Assembly: GCF_001014615.2 (NCBI RefSeq)
Contig: NZ_LBCQ02000002.1
Location: 310,001 to 374,000 of the forward strand
Reading direction: 5' to 3'
DNA from: Aquamicrobium sp. LC103
GTDB taxonomy: Bacteria > Pseudomonadota > Alphaproteobacteria > Rhizobiales > Rhizobiaceae
DNA length: 64,000 bases
Below, in pieces: positions 25,917 to 34,493 of this stretch. Below the pieces are notes generated by a model. The model was not told the origin of the DNA. It ran no database searches and saw only the letters and a list, made by a program, of their open reading frames with translations. The translations under genes were made by a program, and so were the position numbers. Numbering within the stretch: the stretch's first letter is position 1; every line of letters starts with the position of its first letter.

Positions 25917-26307
25917 ACTGCAGAAGACGATATTCGCCGCGCTCAGCACCGATGCCGCGCTGGCCGAGGCAATGGGCGGCGTGAGGATATTCGACCACGC
26001 GCCGGCAAACGTCGCCTTCCCCTATATCAGCTTCGGGCATACGAGCGTTTACGACTGGAGCACGTCGACCGAATCAGGGACCGAGCATCTCTTCACCCTG
26101 CATGTGTGGTCGAAGGCGAAGGGCAAGGCCGAAGCGTTGAAAATCATGGAACTGGCGCGGACGAGGCTCCACGATACCATGCTGGAAATGCCGGGCCATG
26201 CGCTGGTCAATCTGCGCGCCGAATTCGAGGAAACGCGGTTCGACGACGACCTGTCGGTCTATCGCGGAATCCTGAGGTTCCGCGCCGTCATCGAGCCGGC
26301 AGCCTGA
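25897..26307 (+). CDS. GTA gp8, tail terminator-like protein (DUF3168)
   Basis: The 136-residue protein matches DUF3168: IELQKTIFAALSTDAALAEA, then VRIFDHAPANVAFPYISFG, TEHLFTLHVWSKAKGKAEAL and VYRGILRFRAVIE. Members close the tail tube or join tail to head. Start ATG 25897 has CGGAGAA upstream and lies within the end of the small preceding gene. Confidence 0.92.
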   Translation: MTSPAIELQKTIFAALSTDAALAEAMGGVRIFDHAPANVAFPYISFGHTSVYDWSTSTESGTEHLFTLHVWSKAKGKAEALKIMELARTRLHDTMLEMPGHALVNLRAEFEETRFDDDLSVYRGILRFRAVIEPAA

Positions 26308-26355
26308 TCGCGACCGCCAGGCGGTCGTTCAATTTTCGAAAAACAGGAGGGCGAT

Positions 26356-26769
26356 ATGGTCGCTCAGAAGGGCAAGGACCTTCTCCTTAAGATCGAGGGA
26401 GAGGGAACCGGAAACTATGTGACCGTGGCGGGCCTGCGGACGAAGCGCCTGGCCTTCAACAGCGAGACGGTCGACGTGACGGACGCAGATTCGGCGGGAC
26501 GCTGGCGCGAATTGCTTGCCGGCAGCGGCGTGCAGCGGGCGAGCCTCAGCGGCTCCGGCATCTTCAAGGACGCGCAATCGGACGAGATGATCCGCTCCCG
26601 CTTCTTCGCCGCCGACATCTCCAATTGGCAGATGGCGATCCCGCATTTCGGAACCGTTGCCGGGCCGTTTCAGGTGACGGCGCTGGAATACACCGGCAGC
26701 CATGACGGCGAGGTAACCTTCGAAATCGCGCTGGAATCGGCCGGCGCGATCAGCTTCGCGGTGGTATGA
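26356..26769 (+). CDS. GTA gp9, major tail tube protein
   Basis: The 137-residue protein belongs to the TP901-1-type major tail family: MVAQKGKDLLLKIEG, VAGLRTKRLAFNSETVDVTD, WRELLAGSGVQRASLSGSG and the C-terminal GEVTFEIALESAG. It assembles in hexameric rings to form the tail tube. An unusually good ribosome site AGGAGG precedes the ATG, in agreement with the many copies needed. A 48-bp gap separates it from gp8. Confidence 0.94.
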   Translation: MVAQKGKDLLLKIEGEGTGNYVTVAGLRTKRLAFNSETVDVTDADSAGRWRELLAGSGVQRASLSGSGIFKDAQSDEMIRSRFFAADISNWQMAIPHFGTVAGPFQVTALEYTGSHDGEVTFEIALESAGAISFAVV

Positions 26770-27110
26770 TGCCGGCCAATGCGAGACGTGGAGAGATAGA
26801 GGCCGAACTGGACGGTCGGCCATTCCGGCTTTGCCTGACACTGGGAGCGCTGGCTGAGCTCGAGGCGGCATTCGCCGTCGGCGATCTCGGGGCGCTCGTC
26901 GAGCGCTTCCGGTCCGGACGTCTTTCGGCCTCGGACATGACACGCATCATCGGCGCGGGCCTGCGCGGCGCGGAAGCGGTCGTGACCGACGCGGAGGTCG
27001 CCGCCATGCGGTGCGCGGGAGGAGCCGCCGGCTTCGCGGAAATCGTCGCGGATCTGCTCGCCGCGACATTCGGCACGGCGAAGAAAGAGACGCCGGCCAC
27101 AAACCCTTGA
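26766..27110 (+). CDS. GTA gp10, tail assembly chaperone-like
   Basis: The 114-residue protein belongs to the 'gene transfer agent family' type: RRGEIEAELDGRPFRLCLTLGALAELEAAF, typical of tail assembly chaperones that coat the tape measure. ATG overlaps the gp9 stop (ATGATG/TGA). The gp10.1 frame follows through a TTGA overlap, so the pair occupies the place of the G/GT chaperones of phages. Confidence 0.9.
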   Translation: MMPANARRGEIEAELDGRPFRLCLTLGALAELEAAFAVGDLGALVERFRSGRLSASDMTRIIGAGLRGAEAVVTDAEVAAMRCAGGAAGFAEIVADLLAATFGTAKKETPATNP

Positions 27111-27328
27111 ACGCCGCATCGGGCGGGGAAAGCCGGTTTCCCTGGGACGAGATAATGTCCACGGGCCTCGGCCTTATGCGGCTGCCCCCCAACATCTTCT
27201 GGTCGATGACGCCACGCGAGCTGGAATTCGCGCTCGGCTTCCATGCGCGCGCGGCAACCGGAGCGCCACCGCGCTCGGAATTCGAGGCGTTGATGGCGCT
27301 GTTTCCCGACGGGAGTGAACGGATTTGA
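27107..27328 (+). CDS. GTA gp10.1, rcc01693-type small protein
   Basis: The 73-residue protein carries the core FPWDEIMSTGLGLMRLPPNI followed by FWSMTPRELEFALGF, the family pattern of the RcGTA g10.1 product, which lies between gp10 and the tape measure. Start is TTG 27107, overlapping the gp10 stop as TTGA; an internal ATG at 27155 would cut into the conserved block. Function is probably linked to tail assembly. Confidence 0.85.
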   Translation: MNAASGGESRFPWDEIMSTGLGLMRLPPNIFWSMTPRELEFALGFHARAATGAPPRSEFEALMALFPDGSERI

Positions 27329-27888
27329 CGAAGATTCAGGTTGAAGTGGAAGCGGATACGCGGCCATTCGAAGCGGCTCTTGATGATCTCAAGCAATTGT
27401 CGGACGCCTTTGGCGCCCAGCTCACAGGCGCGATGAAGAGTGCCGCGATGAGCGGCCGGTCGCTGGACGATGTTCTGCGCAGGATCGGCATAAGCCTCGC
27501 CGGAATGGCCCTGAGCACGGGACTGGCCCCGATGCAGGAACTGGGTTCGTCGATGTTTTCAAGTTTCGCCGATTTGCTGAAGCGCGCATTGCCGTTCGAG
27601 AAGGGGGGCGTGGTTTCTTCCTTCGCGGCGGGCGGGGTCGTCTCTTCGCCGACCTTGTTTCCGCTTGGATCGGGCCTGGGGCTGATGGGAGAAGCCGGCG
27701 CCGAGGCGATCCTGCCCCTGAGCCGCGGCGCCGACGGTCGGCTGGGCGTGGCGACCGGCGGCGGAGCGGCACCTGTCAACATCGTCTTCAACGTGACCAC
27801 GCCGGATGCGCAATCGTTCCGCAAATCCGAGGCGCAGGTGACCGGAATGCTCGCGCGTGCCGTCTCGCGCGGCTCGCGGACGTTCTGA
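27325..27888 (+). CDS. GTA gp11, short tail tape measure protein
   Basis: The 187-residue protein starts at TTG 27325 (TTGA overlap). N-terminal part is helical (FEAALDDLKQLSDAFGAQL); the C-terminal half has Gly-rich repeats FEKGGVVSSFAAGGVVSSPT and the motif GLMGEAGAEAILPL typical of tape measure C-termini. It is much shorter than phage tape measures, in agreement with the short tail of GTAs. Confidence 0.9.
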   Translation: MTKIQVEVEADTRPFEAALDDLKQLSDAFGAQLTGAMKSAAMSGRSLDDVLRRIGISLAGMALSTGLAPMQELGSSMFSSFADLLKRALPFEKGGVVSSFAAGGVVSSPTLFPLGSGLGLMGEAGAEAILPLSRGADGRLGVATGGGAAPVNIVFNVTTPDAQSFRKSEAQVTGMLARAVSRGSRTF

Positions 27889-27901
27889 CGAGGCATCGGC
27901 A

Positions 27902-28543
27902 ATGGACAGCTTTCATGAAGTCCGATTTCCCGGCGCGGTTTCGTTCGGCGCCACCGGCGGGCCGGAACGCCGCAACGAGATCGTAGCACTGACCTCCGGA
28001 CGCGAGCGACGCAACCTCCGGTTCGAGCATTCCAGGCGGCATTACGATGCCGGCACGGGCGTGCGCTCGCTGGAGGATCTGCAGGAGATCGTCGCCTTCT
28101 TCGAGGCTCGGAGAGGATCGCTGCACGGATTCCGGTTCCGTGATCCGTTCGACATGAAATCCTGCAATCCCGGCGCAAGTCCGACGCCGCTCGATCAGTT
28201 CATCGGAACGGGCGATGGAAGTAACGCCTCGTTCCAGCTCGCCAAGCGCTACGGTGACGGGGAGGATGCGCACATCCGCCCGATCCGCAAGCCCGTCGCC
28301 GGAAGCGTGTTGGTGGCGGTGGCCGGCGTAGCCAAGGCGAATCCGGCGGATTTCACCGTCGATCACCTGACCGGGACCGTGACATTCACGCACTCCGCCG
28401 TTCCGGTATCGGGCGCGGCGGTGACCACCGGTTTCCAGTTCGACGTACCGGTGCGCTTCGACGCCGAGAGGCTGTCGATAAGCCTGAGCGCGTTTCGCGC
28501 AGGCCAGATACCCAGCATTCCCCTTGTCGAGATCGAGCCATGA
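27902..28543 (+). CDS. GTA gp12, baseplate/distal tail protein (DUF2460)
   Basis: The 213-residue protein matches DUF2460: FHEVRFPGAVSFGATGGPER, then GVRSLEDLQEIVAFFEARRG, LHGFRFRDPFD, and C-terminal FDVPVRFDAERLSISLSAF. In RcGTA this is the distal tail protein where the baseplate starts. ATG 27902 lies 13 bases after the gp11 stop; its stop overlaps the gp13 start. Confidence 0.95.
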   Translation: MDSFHEVRFPGAVSFGATGGPERRNEIVALTSGRERRNLRFEHSRRHYDAGTGVRSLEDLQEIVAFFEARRGSLHGFRFRDPFDMKSCNPGASPTPLDQFIGTGDGSNASFQLAKRYGDGEDAHIRPIRKPVAGSVLVAVAGVAKANPADFTVDHLTGTVTFTHSAVPVSGAAVTTGFQFDVPVRFDAERLSISLSAFRAGQIPSIPLVEIEP

Positions 28544-29427
28544 CCGGCCATTCGGACGAGTTCGCCACGCATCTGCGTCGCGAAGTCACCACGCTCTGCC
28601 ATTGCTGGAAGCTGACGCGCCGCGACGGAAGCATGGACGGCTTTACCGACCACGACCGCAGGATCCAATTCGAGGGAAACAGCTACGAGCCGAGATCCGG
28701 CTTCTCACAGAGCGAAGCGCGAATGTCGCTCGGCTTTTCGATCGACACGAGCGATGTGGAAGGTGCGCTATCTTCGCCGAGCCTTGCCGAGAACGATATC
28801 GAGGCAGGGCTCTTCGATGGAGCTGAGATCGAGACCTATCTCGTCAATTGGCGCAAACCGGAGGAACGCGCGCTTCTCCGCAAATCCATAGTCGGCAAGA
28901 TCGAGCGGATCGACGGCCGCTTCGTTGCCGAGCTGGAGAGCCTGACGCGCAGTCTCGACCGGCCGAACGGGAGATATCTCCGGCGCGTCTGCGACGCCGA
29001 GCTTGGGGATGCGCGATGCCGGGCGAATATCGACAAGCCCGAGTTCCGCGCGTCGGGATCCGTCCTCTCCGTATCCGCGCCGTGCAGCTATCGCGTGGAT
29101 GGCCTCGACGGGTTCTCGGCCGGTTGGTTTTCCTTCGGCGGCCTATATTGGACCAGTGGCAGATATTCGGGGCGTGTATCCCTCGTTGCCGACCATAAGT
29201 TCGAACTCGGCGGGATCGTACTGGTGCTGCCGGTGGAGTTTGCCGACGCACGGCCCGGCGACGGCTTCGATATCAGGGCGGGATGCGACAAACAGTTCGC
29301 CACCTGCAGGTCCAAGTTCGGCAATTCAGTCAACTTTCGCGGCTTTCCGCATCTGCCCGGCAATGACGCGGCATACCGTTATGTGACCGAAGGCGGCGTG
29401 TTCGACGGCGGAGTGCTGGTCGAATGA
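28540..29427 (+). CDS. GTA gp13, baseplate hub protein (DUF2163)
   Basis: The 295-residue protein matches DUF2163 and the phage BR0599 family: LCHCWKLTRRDGSMDGFTDH opens the protein, RVCDAELGDARCRANI and CDKQFATCRSKFGNSVNFRG carry paired cysteines that bind an Fe-S cluster or zinc in some relatives, and FRGFPHLPGNDA is the closing family block. It forms part of the hub below gp12. Confidence 0.95.
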   Translation: MTGHSDEFATHLRREVTTLCHCWKLTRRDGSMDGFTDHDRRIQFEGNSYEPRSGFSQSEARMSLGFSIDTSDVEGALSSPSLAENDIEAGLFDGAEIETYLVNWRKPEERALLRKSIVGKIERIDGRFVAELESLTRSLDRPNGRYLRRVCDAELGDARCRANIDKPEFRASGSVLSVSAPCSYRVDGLDGFSAGWFSFGGLYWTSGRYSGRVSLVADHKFELGGIVLVLPVEFADARPGDGFDIRAGCDKQFATCRSKFGNSVNFRGFPHLPGNDAAYRYVTEGGVFDGGVLVE

Positions 29428-29882
29428 GCCCGCCGACCGACATATCGGAGGAGGTGGTGGCGGAAGCCATGCGTTGGCTCGGCACGCCTTACAGGCACCA
29501 AGGGGCGATGAGAGGCGTCGGATGCGATTGCCTTGGGCTCGTGCGCGGCGTTTGGCGCGAAATCTATGGCCGCGAGCCCGAAACGTCGGGGAGCTACGCG
29601 CCGGACTGGGCAGAAGCAGGGACAGGCGAGCCGCTTCTCGAAGCCGCCCGGCGGCATTGCATCGAAAAGCCCATAGGCGAAATGGAGCCGGGCGACCTGA
29701 TCCTGTTTCGCTGGAAACCGCCGCATGCGGCCAAGCATCTGGGAATATTGTTCACGTCAGACAGCTTCATCCACGCGTATCAGGGGCATTCGGTGCTGAT
29801 TTCGCCGCTCGTTCCTCAATGGCGTCGCAAGATCGCCGGCGCATTCGCTTTTCCCGATCGGCGCCTGGCCGAAATCTCCTGA
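29424..29882 (+). CDS. GTA gp14, NlpC/P60 peptidase
   Basis: The 152-residue enzyme has MRWLGTPYRHQGAMRGVGCDCLGLVRGVW, with catalytic Cys36 in CDCLGL, and PPHAAKHLGILF holding the catalytic His. Such tail peptidases cut peptide stems of the recipient cell wall during DNA entry; in RcGTA the homologue sits at the tail tip. ATGA overlap with gp13. Confidence 0.94.
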   Translation: MSPPTDISEEVVAEAMRWLGTPYRHQGAMRGVGCDCLGLVRGVWREIYGREPETSGSYAPDWAEAGTGEPLLEAARRHCIEKPIGEMEPGDLILFRWKPPHAAKHLGILFTSDSFIHAYQGHSVLISPLVPQWRRKIAGAFAFPDRRLAEIS

Positions 29883-29894
29883 AGGGTCGACGAT

Positions 29895-32800
29895 ATGGCT
29901 ACAATCGTGCTGCAGGCCGCCGGCGCCTATCTGGGTGGCATGCTTGGAACCGCGGGCGCGGCGATCGGCTCGGCTGCCGGCGCAATGGCCGGCTACTTTC
30001 TCGATCGCAGCCTCCTCGAGGGCACGCGCCGACTGGAAGGTCCGCGCCTCAATGCGATGCGCCCGTTCGTGGCCGAGGAGGGCGCGGCACTGGCACGCGT
30101 CTACGGCACCGTGCGGCTCGGCGGAAACCTGATCTGGGCGACGCGTTTCGAGGAAAGCAGTCAGACGAAGCGGCAGGGCGCCAAGGGCGGGCCGCGCGTC
30201 ACCACCTACAGCTATTACTGTAACGCGGCCTTCGCGATATGCGAGGGCGATATATCCGGAGTGAGACGGATCTGGGCGGATGGGCGCGAGCTCGACATCG
30301 AGCGCTTCAACATTCGTATCCACACCGGTGGCGAGGACCAGAGCGCGGATACACTGATCGCGGCTAAGCAGGGTGAGCACAACACGCCCGCCTATCGCGG
30401 CGTCGCCTATGTCGTGTTCGACCGGTTTCCGCTCGATGAATACGGCAACCGCATCCCGCAATTCCAGTTCGAGGTGATCCGGGCGCCGAAGGGGCTGAAC
30501 TCGCTGATCCGCGCCGTGGCGATGATCCCGGGAGCGACGGAATACGGCCTTTCGCCGACGCCGGTGACCCGGACCGCCCGGCCCGGCGAAACCGAATATC
30601 TGAACCGGAACATGCTTCACGGCGCCTCGGATTTCGTCGCCTCGCTCGACGAACTGCAGATGATCTGCCCGAACGTGGAAGACGTCGCGCTCGTGGTGAC
30701 ATGGTTCGGCCGGGATCTTCGTGCCGCCCACTGCGCCATGAAGCCGTCGGTGACGCATGGAATTGCTTCCGGCATTTCCGAGCCCTGGATGGTGGCGGGC
30801 CTCGATCGCGTGAGCGCGCCGATCGTCTCCTATGTTAATGGCGGCGCTGCCTACGGCGGAACGCCCACCGACAAATCCGTCGTCGAGGCGATCAGGGAAA
30901 TCCGCCGGCGCGGGCTGCGCGTCACGCTCTACCCGTTCGTCATGATGGACGTGCCGAATTCGAACGGCCTTCCCGATCCGTACGGCGGGCCGCAGCAGCC
31001 GAGCTATCCCTGGCGCGGCCGCGTCACCTGCCATCCGGCACCCGGCCTGGCCGGCACGCCCGACAAGAGTGCCGTCGCTAGGACGCAGGTCGCAGCCTTC
31101 TGCGGGAGCGCGCGGCGGCAGGACTTTTCGGTCGTCCAGGGCGCCGTGCGGTTCACCGGCACCGCCGACGATTGGGGGTATCGCCGCCTTGTTCTCCACT
31201 ACGCGCATCTTGCGAGTGTTGCGGGCGGCGTGGACGGGTTCCTGCTGGGTTCGGAGATGCGCGGTATGACAACGCTTCGCGACCACGCGAACCGTTTTCC
31301 CTTCGTCGAGCAATTGTGCGAACTGGCCTCCGAGGTGCGGGCGGTTCTGGGGCCGGCGGTCGCCATCGCCTATGGAGCTGACTGGACCGAGTATTTCGGT
31401 CACCATCCGGCGGATGGCAGCGGCGACGTGTTCTTCCATCTCGACGCGTTGTGGAGCCACGAGGCGATCAGCGCGGTCGGCATCGATAATTACATGCCGC
31501 TGTCGGATTGGCGCGACGCGGACTATGGCGGTGGAAACCCGGATGGGTTCGCCGGCCCATATGACGCGGAAGGATTGCGCAGCCAGGTTGCGTCGGGCGA
31601 GGGCCATGACTGGTACTACGAGAACGCCGCCAAGCGCGTGGCGAGGGAACGCAGCCCGATCACCGACGGCGCTCACGGCAAGCCGTGGGTCTATCGCTAC
31701 AAGGATATCAGGAGCTGGTGGTCCAACCGGCACTTCGATCGGCCCGGCGGCGTGGAGGCGGCGATGCCGACATCATGGGTTCCGGAATCGAAGCCGATCT
31801 GGTTCACCGAGCTGGGATGTCCGGCGGTCGACAAGGGACCGAACCAGCCGAACGTCTTTCCCGATCCGAAATCATCGGAAAATGCCTATCCGTACTTCTC
31901 GGATCGCGGGCGTTCCGATCTCGCCCAGCTCGCCTATCTGGAGGCGCAGTTCGAACATTGGGGTGCCCAGGACGATGCCACGTCGGACGCGAATCCGCTC
32001 TCGCCCATCTATGGTGGGCGGATGGTGGACGTCTCGCGCTTCTATCTGTGGGCTTGGGATGCACGGCCGTTTCCGGCCTTTCCCATCCAGGGCCAATTGT
32101 GGAAGGACGGTAGCAACTGGCAGAGCGGCCATTGGCTCAATGGTCGCATCTCCGGCTTCTCGGCTGGAGAGTTGATTAACGCGATCCTGCACGACCACGA
32201 CCTTCCCGCCGCCGAAACAACGTCGGTCGAAGGCAGCGTGCATGGCTATCTGGTCGAGGAGCCGACGACGGCGCGCGCCGCGCTCGAACCACTTGCCGAG
32301 CTCTTTCGCATAGCCGCGCGCGAGGAAAACGGAAGCCTGTGCTTTTCCATGGAAGGGCGATCGTCCGCCGGACCGGTCGAGGTGACGGAATTCGTCATCG
32401 ACGAAAATCGTGCCGCGGTGACCAGAACGCGGGCGCCGGAGGACAGCGTGCCGGGCGAATGCGAGCTGACCTTCCGCGATCCCTTCAAGGACTATCAGGT
32501 CTCCGCTTCGCGGACCGTGCGGAGCGGAGCAGGTTCGGGTGCCGCGCGGGCATTGAGCTTTCCGGGTGTGCTGGAGGCAGGCGAGGCCGAATCCCTGCTC
32601 ACCGACTGGCTCGAAAGGAAGTGGGTTTCCCGCGAGACGATCTCGTTCTCCCTGCCGCCGACGGTGCTGGAAGTCACGCCCGGCGCGGTGGTACGCATCG
32701 GCGACGAGCCGAACGAATATCTTGTCGAGGAGGTCGAGGACGGACTGACGAGAACCGTCGCCGCCCGCAGGATCGTCAGGCGCGCGCCGGCGCCGTGGCG

Positions 32801-33788
32801 TGCCACGCTTTCGTCGAGCAGCGGTGCTCCCGTGCTTATCCCCGGCGCGCCGCACGCGTTGATGCTCGACCTGCCGATGGGACCCTCGGCAGGCCCCCCG
32901 GAAGACCAGTTCCGGATCGCGGCGCATGCGCTGCCGTGGCGAAGCCAGGCTGTCTATTCCTCCCCCGAGGCGACCGGCTTCGAGGCGAAAGCCACCATGC
33001 AGTCCCGCGCGACGATCGGGATGCTCGTGGAGGCCGCGCCAAGAGGTGTGGAAGGAAGGTTGGACAAACTAAACTCCATCATCGTCGAACTCCTCGACGG
33101 CGAGCTTGCGAGCGTTTCCCGGCTGCAATTGCTGAACGGCGCCAATGCCGCCGCGCTGCGCGCGGATTCTGGCGAATGGGAAGTGCTGCAATTCGGCAGG
33201 GCGGAAGAAATCGGTCCATCCTCGTGGAGGCTCTCCACGCTCCTGCGTGGCCAGCTCGGCACCGGCGATGCCATGAAAGCGGGATTTTCGATCGGAGCGC
33301 CGTTCGTTCTCCTGGATTCGGCGGTGGAGAAGGCCGGTCTTTCGCCGGCCCAGGCCGGGCTGCTCCTCAACTGGCGTGTCGGGCCTGCCGGCTATGATTT
33401 CGACGGCGCACATTTCGCCGAGGTCCGAGCGACCGGCGGCATGCGCGCGAGACTGCCGCTGAGCCCGGTTCATATTCGCTCAAAGCCGACGGCAGTGGGA
33501 GACCTCCATTTCTCGTGGACGAGGCGGGGTCGTATCGATGCCGATAGCTGGATGGCGGAGGAAATTCCGCTCGGCGAGGATTTCGAACGATACCGGATCG
33601 AGATCGGCGTGCCGGGAGGAACGCCGTTGCGCAACGTGGAAACAGCGGAGCCACGCTGGCTCTACGGTGCCGCGCTGATCGATCAGGACTTCGGCGAGAG
33701 ACCGGCCCGGATGGAAATCACCATCCGTCAGATCAGCACGGCGGTGGGGGCGGGATTGCCGGCCAAAAAAATCGTGATGGTGACGTGA
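29895..33788 (+). CDS. GTA gp15, host specificity / megatron protein with TIM-barrel domain
   Basis: The 1297-residue protein is the largest of the window. It begins with a hydrophobic Gly/Ala-rich segment (residues 1-45), then a tail-hub part with GNLIWATRFEE and FDRFPLDEYGNRIPQFQFEV. A GTA_TIM glycosidase-like domain occupies the middle (VVEAIREIRRRGLRVTLYPF, AYGADWTEYFGHHPADGSGD, KPIWFTELGCPAVDKGPNQP). The phage-tail and C-terminal rcc01698-like domains follow. Members form the tail fibre-like tip and decide attachment. No frameshift is seen, and the length agrees with intact GTA homologues. Confidence 0.95.
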   Translation: MATIVLQAAGAYLGGMLGTAGAAIGSAAGAMAGYFLDRSLLEGTRRLEGPRLNAMRPFVAEEGAALARVYGTVRLGGNLIWATRFEESSQTKRQGAKGGPRVTTYSYYCNAAFAICEGDISGVRRIWADGRELDIERFNIRIHTGGEDQSADTLIAAKQGEHNTPAYRGVAYVVFDRFPLDEYGNRIPQFQFEVIRAPKGLNSLIRAVAMIPGATEYGLSPTPVTRTARPGETEYLNRNMLHGASDFVASLDELQMICPNVEDVALVVTWFGRDLRAAHCAMKPSVTHGIASGISEPWMVAGLDRVSAPIVSYVNGGAAYGGTPTDKSVVEAIREIRRRGLRVTLYPFVMMDVPNSNGLPDPYGGPQQPSYPWRGRVTCHPAPGLAGTPDKSAVARTQVAAFCGSARRQDFSVVQGAVRFTGTADDWGYRRLVLHYAHLASVAGGVDGFLLGSEMRGMTTLRDHANRFPFVEQLCELASEVRAVLGPAVAIAYGADWTEYFGHHPADGSGDVFFHLDALWSHEAISAVGIDNYMPLSDWRDADYGGGNPDGFAGPYDAEGLRSQVASGEGHDWYYENAAKRVARERSPITDGAHGKPWVYRYKDIRSWWSNRHFDRPGGVEAAMPTSWVPESKPIWFTELGCPAVDKGPNQPNVFPDPKSSENAYPYFSDRGRSDLAQLAYLEAQFEHWGAQDDATSDANPLSPIYGGRMVDVSRFYLWAWDARPFPAFPIQGQLWKDGSNWQSGHWLNGRISGFSAGELINAILHDHDLPAAETTSVEGSVHGYLVEEPTTARAALEPLAELFRIAAREENGSLCFSMEGRSSAGPVEVTEFVIDENRAAVTRTRAPEDSVPGECELTFRDPFKDYQVSASRTVRSGAGSGAARALSFPGVLEAGEAESLLTDWLERKWVSRETISFSLPPTVLEVTPGAVVRIGDEPNEYLVEEVEDGLTRTVAARRIVRRAPAPWRATLSSSSGAPVLIPGAPHALMLDLPMGPSAGPPEDQFRIAAHALPWRSQAVYSSPEATGFEAKATMQSRATIGMLVEAAPRGVEGRLDKLNSIIVELLDGELASVSRLQLLNGANAAALRADSGEWEVLQFGRAEEIGPSSWRLSTLLRGQLGTGDAMKAGFSIGAPFVLLDSAVEKAGLSPAQAGLLLNWRVGPAGYDFDGAHFAEVRATGGMRARLPLSPVHIRSKPTAVGDLHFSWTRRGRIDADSWMAEEIPLGEDFERYRIEIGVPGGTPLRNVETAEPRWLYGAALIDQDFGERPARMEITIRQISTAVGAGLPAKKIVMVT

Positions 33789-33810
33789 AGTCGAGAAAGA
33801 GGCGAAAAGC

Positions 33811-34017
33811 ATGGAAACGGAAAAACCCTGGTACACTTCGCGTACCATCTGGGCATCCATCATAACAGTAATGGCCGTGTTTGCCGGCGCATTCGGGTTG
33901 CCGCTGGACGATGGCGAGCAGGCGGAGCTCGTGGAACTCATCCTCCAAGGAGTTGCGGCCGCAGCCGGCATTGCCGCTATCGCAGGGCGGCTGATGGCCA
34001 GAACACGCATCGGATAG
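33811..34017 (+). CDS. small holin-like membrane protein
   Basis: The 68-residue protein starts METEKPWYTSRTIWASIITV and has two hydrophobic segments (about residues 13-32 and 46-60) separated by an acidic DDGEQAELVE turn. This layout, with the W-Y-x-S-x-T-I-W start, resembles small phage holins or holin-associated proteins. It lies 22 bases after gp15, so it probably belongs to the GTA transcript. No endolysin gene is next to it. Role in GTA release is inferred. Confidence 0.65.
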   Translation: METEKPWYTSRTIWASIITVMAVFAGAFGLPLDDGEQAELVELILQGVAAAAGIAAIAGRLMARTRIG

Positions 34018-34128
34018 GCGTTATTTCCAAGCAAAGACAATGAACTATGTTGCCCGACGGGGTGGCGCGGCGCGGAAATCGCTGTCATGTTCATTTGGCG
34101 TTCAGCACCTCCGCGTTAAGAAGGCAGC

Positions 34129-34428
34129 ATGAAACAGGTTCTCAAATTCGCCCGTCTCCTGGTCGCGCTCGGCGCGGCCGTGTCGAGCGTGAGCACTCCG
34201 GCTTCGGCACTGCCGCTCGTCAGTCCGAATGCGCCGGGGAACGTCGTCTACGTGGCCGACGACTGCTATGCGATAGGCATGCAACAGGCGAGGCAGGTAG
34301 GCGGGCAGCTCGCCAAGGCAACGCCCGAGACGCGTGGCGGCAGGACGGTCTGCGTCATCGTGGTGCTGGTTCCGGGCAGGGACGGAGAGCGCCCCAGACG
34401 CAACGAGATCGTCGTTCCACTGAACTGA
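34129..34428 (+). CDS. feuN: FeuN-like small periplasmic protein
   Basis: The 99-residue protein has a Sec signal peptide (ending near SVSTPASA) and a short mature domain with two cysteines (DDCYAIG and GGRTVCVIVVLVP), which could form a disulfide. It lies directly before a FeuP/FeuQ-type pair. In Sinorhizobium meliloti, FeuN is a small periplasmic protein encoded upstream of feuP that restrains FeuPQ signalling. The name is given on position, size and export; sequence identity cannot be measured here. AAGAAGG precedes the ATG. Confidence 0.6.
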   Translation: MKQVLKFARLLVALGAAVSSVSTPASALPLVSPNAPGNVVYVADDCYAIGMQQARQVGGQLAKATPETRGGRTVCVIVVLVPGRDGERPRRNEIVVPLN

Positions 34429-34493
34429 ATCGATTTTCCTAGCGTCGCGAATCCGGCAATATCCGCCATCGACATTCAAACGGAACCCTCTTC

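Noticed and set aside
19534-33788. Prophage instead of gene transfer agent
   Set aside because: No integrase, attachment repeats, repressor, replication or early genes; gene order and families are those of RcGTA.
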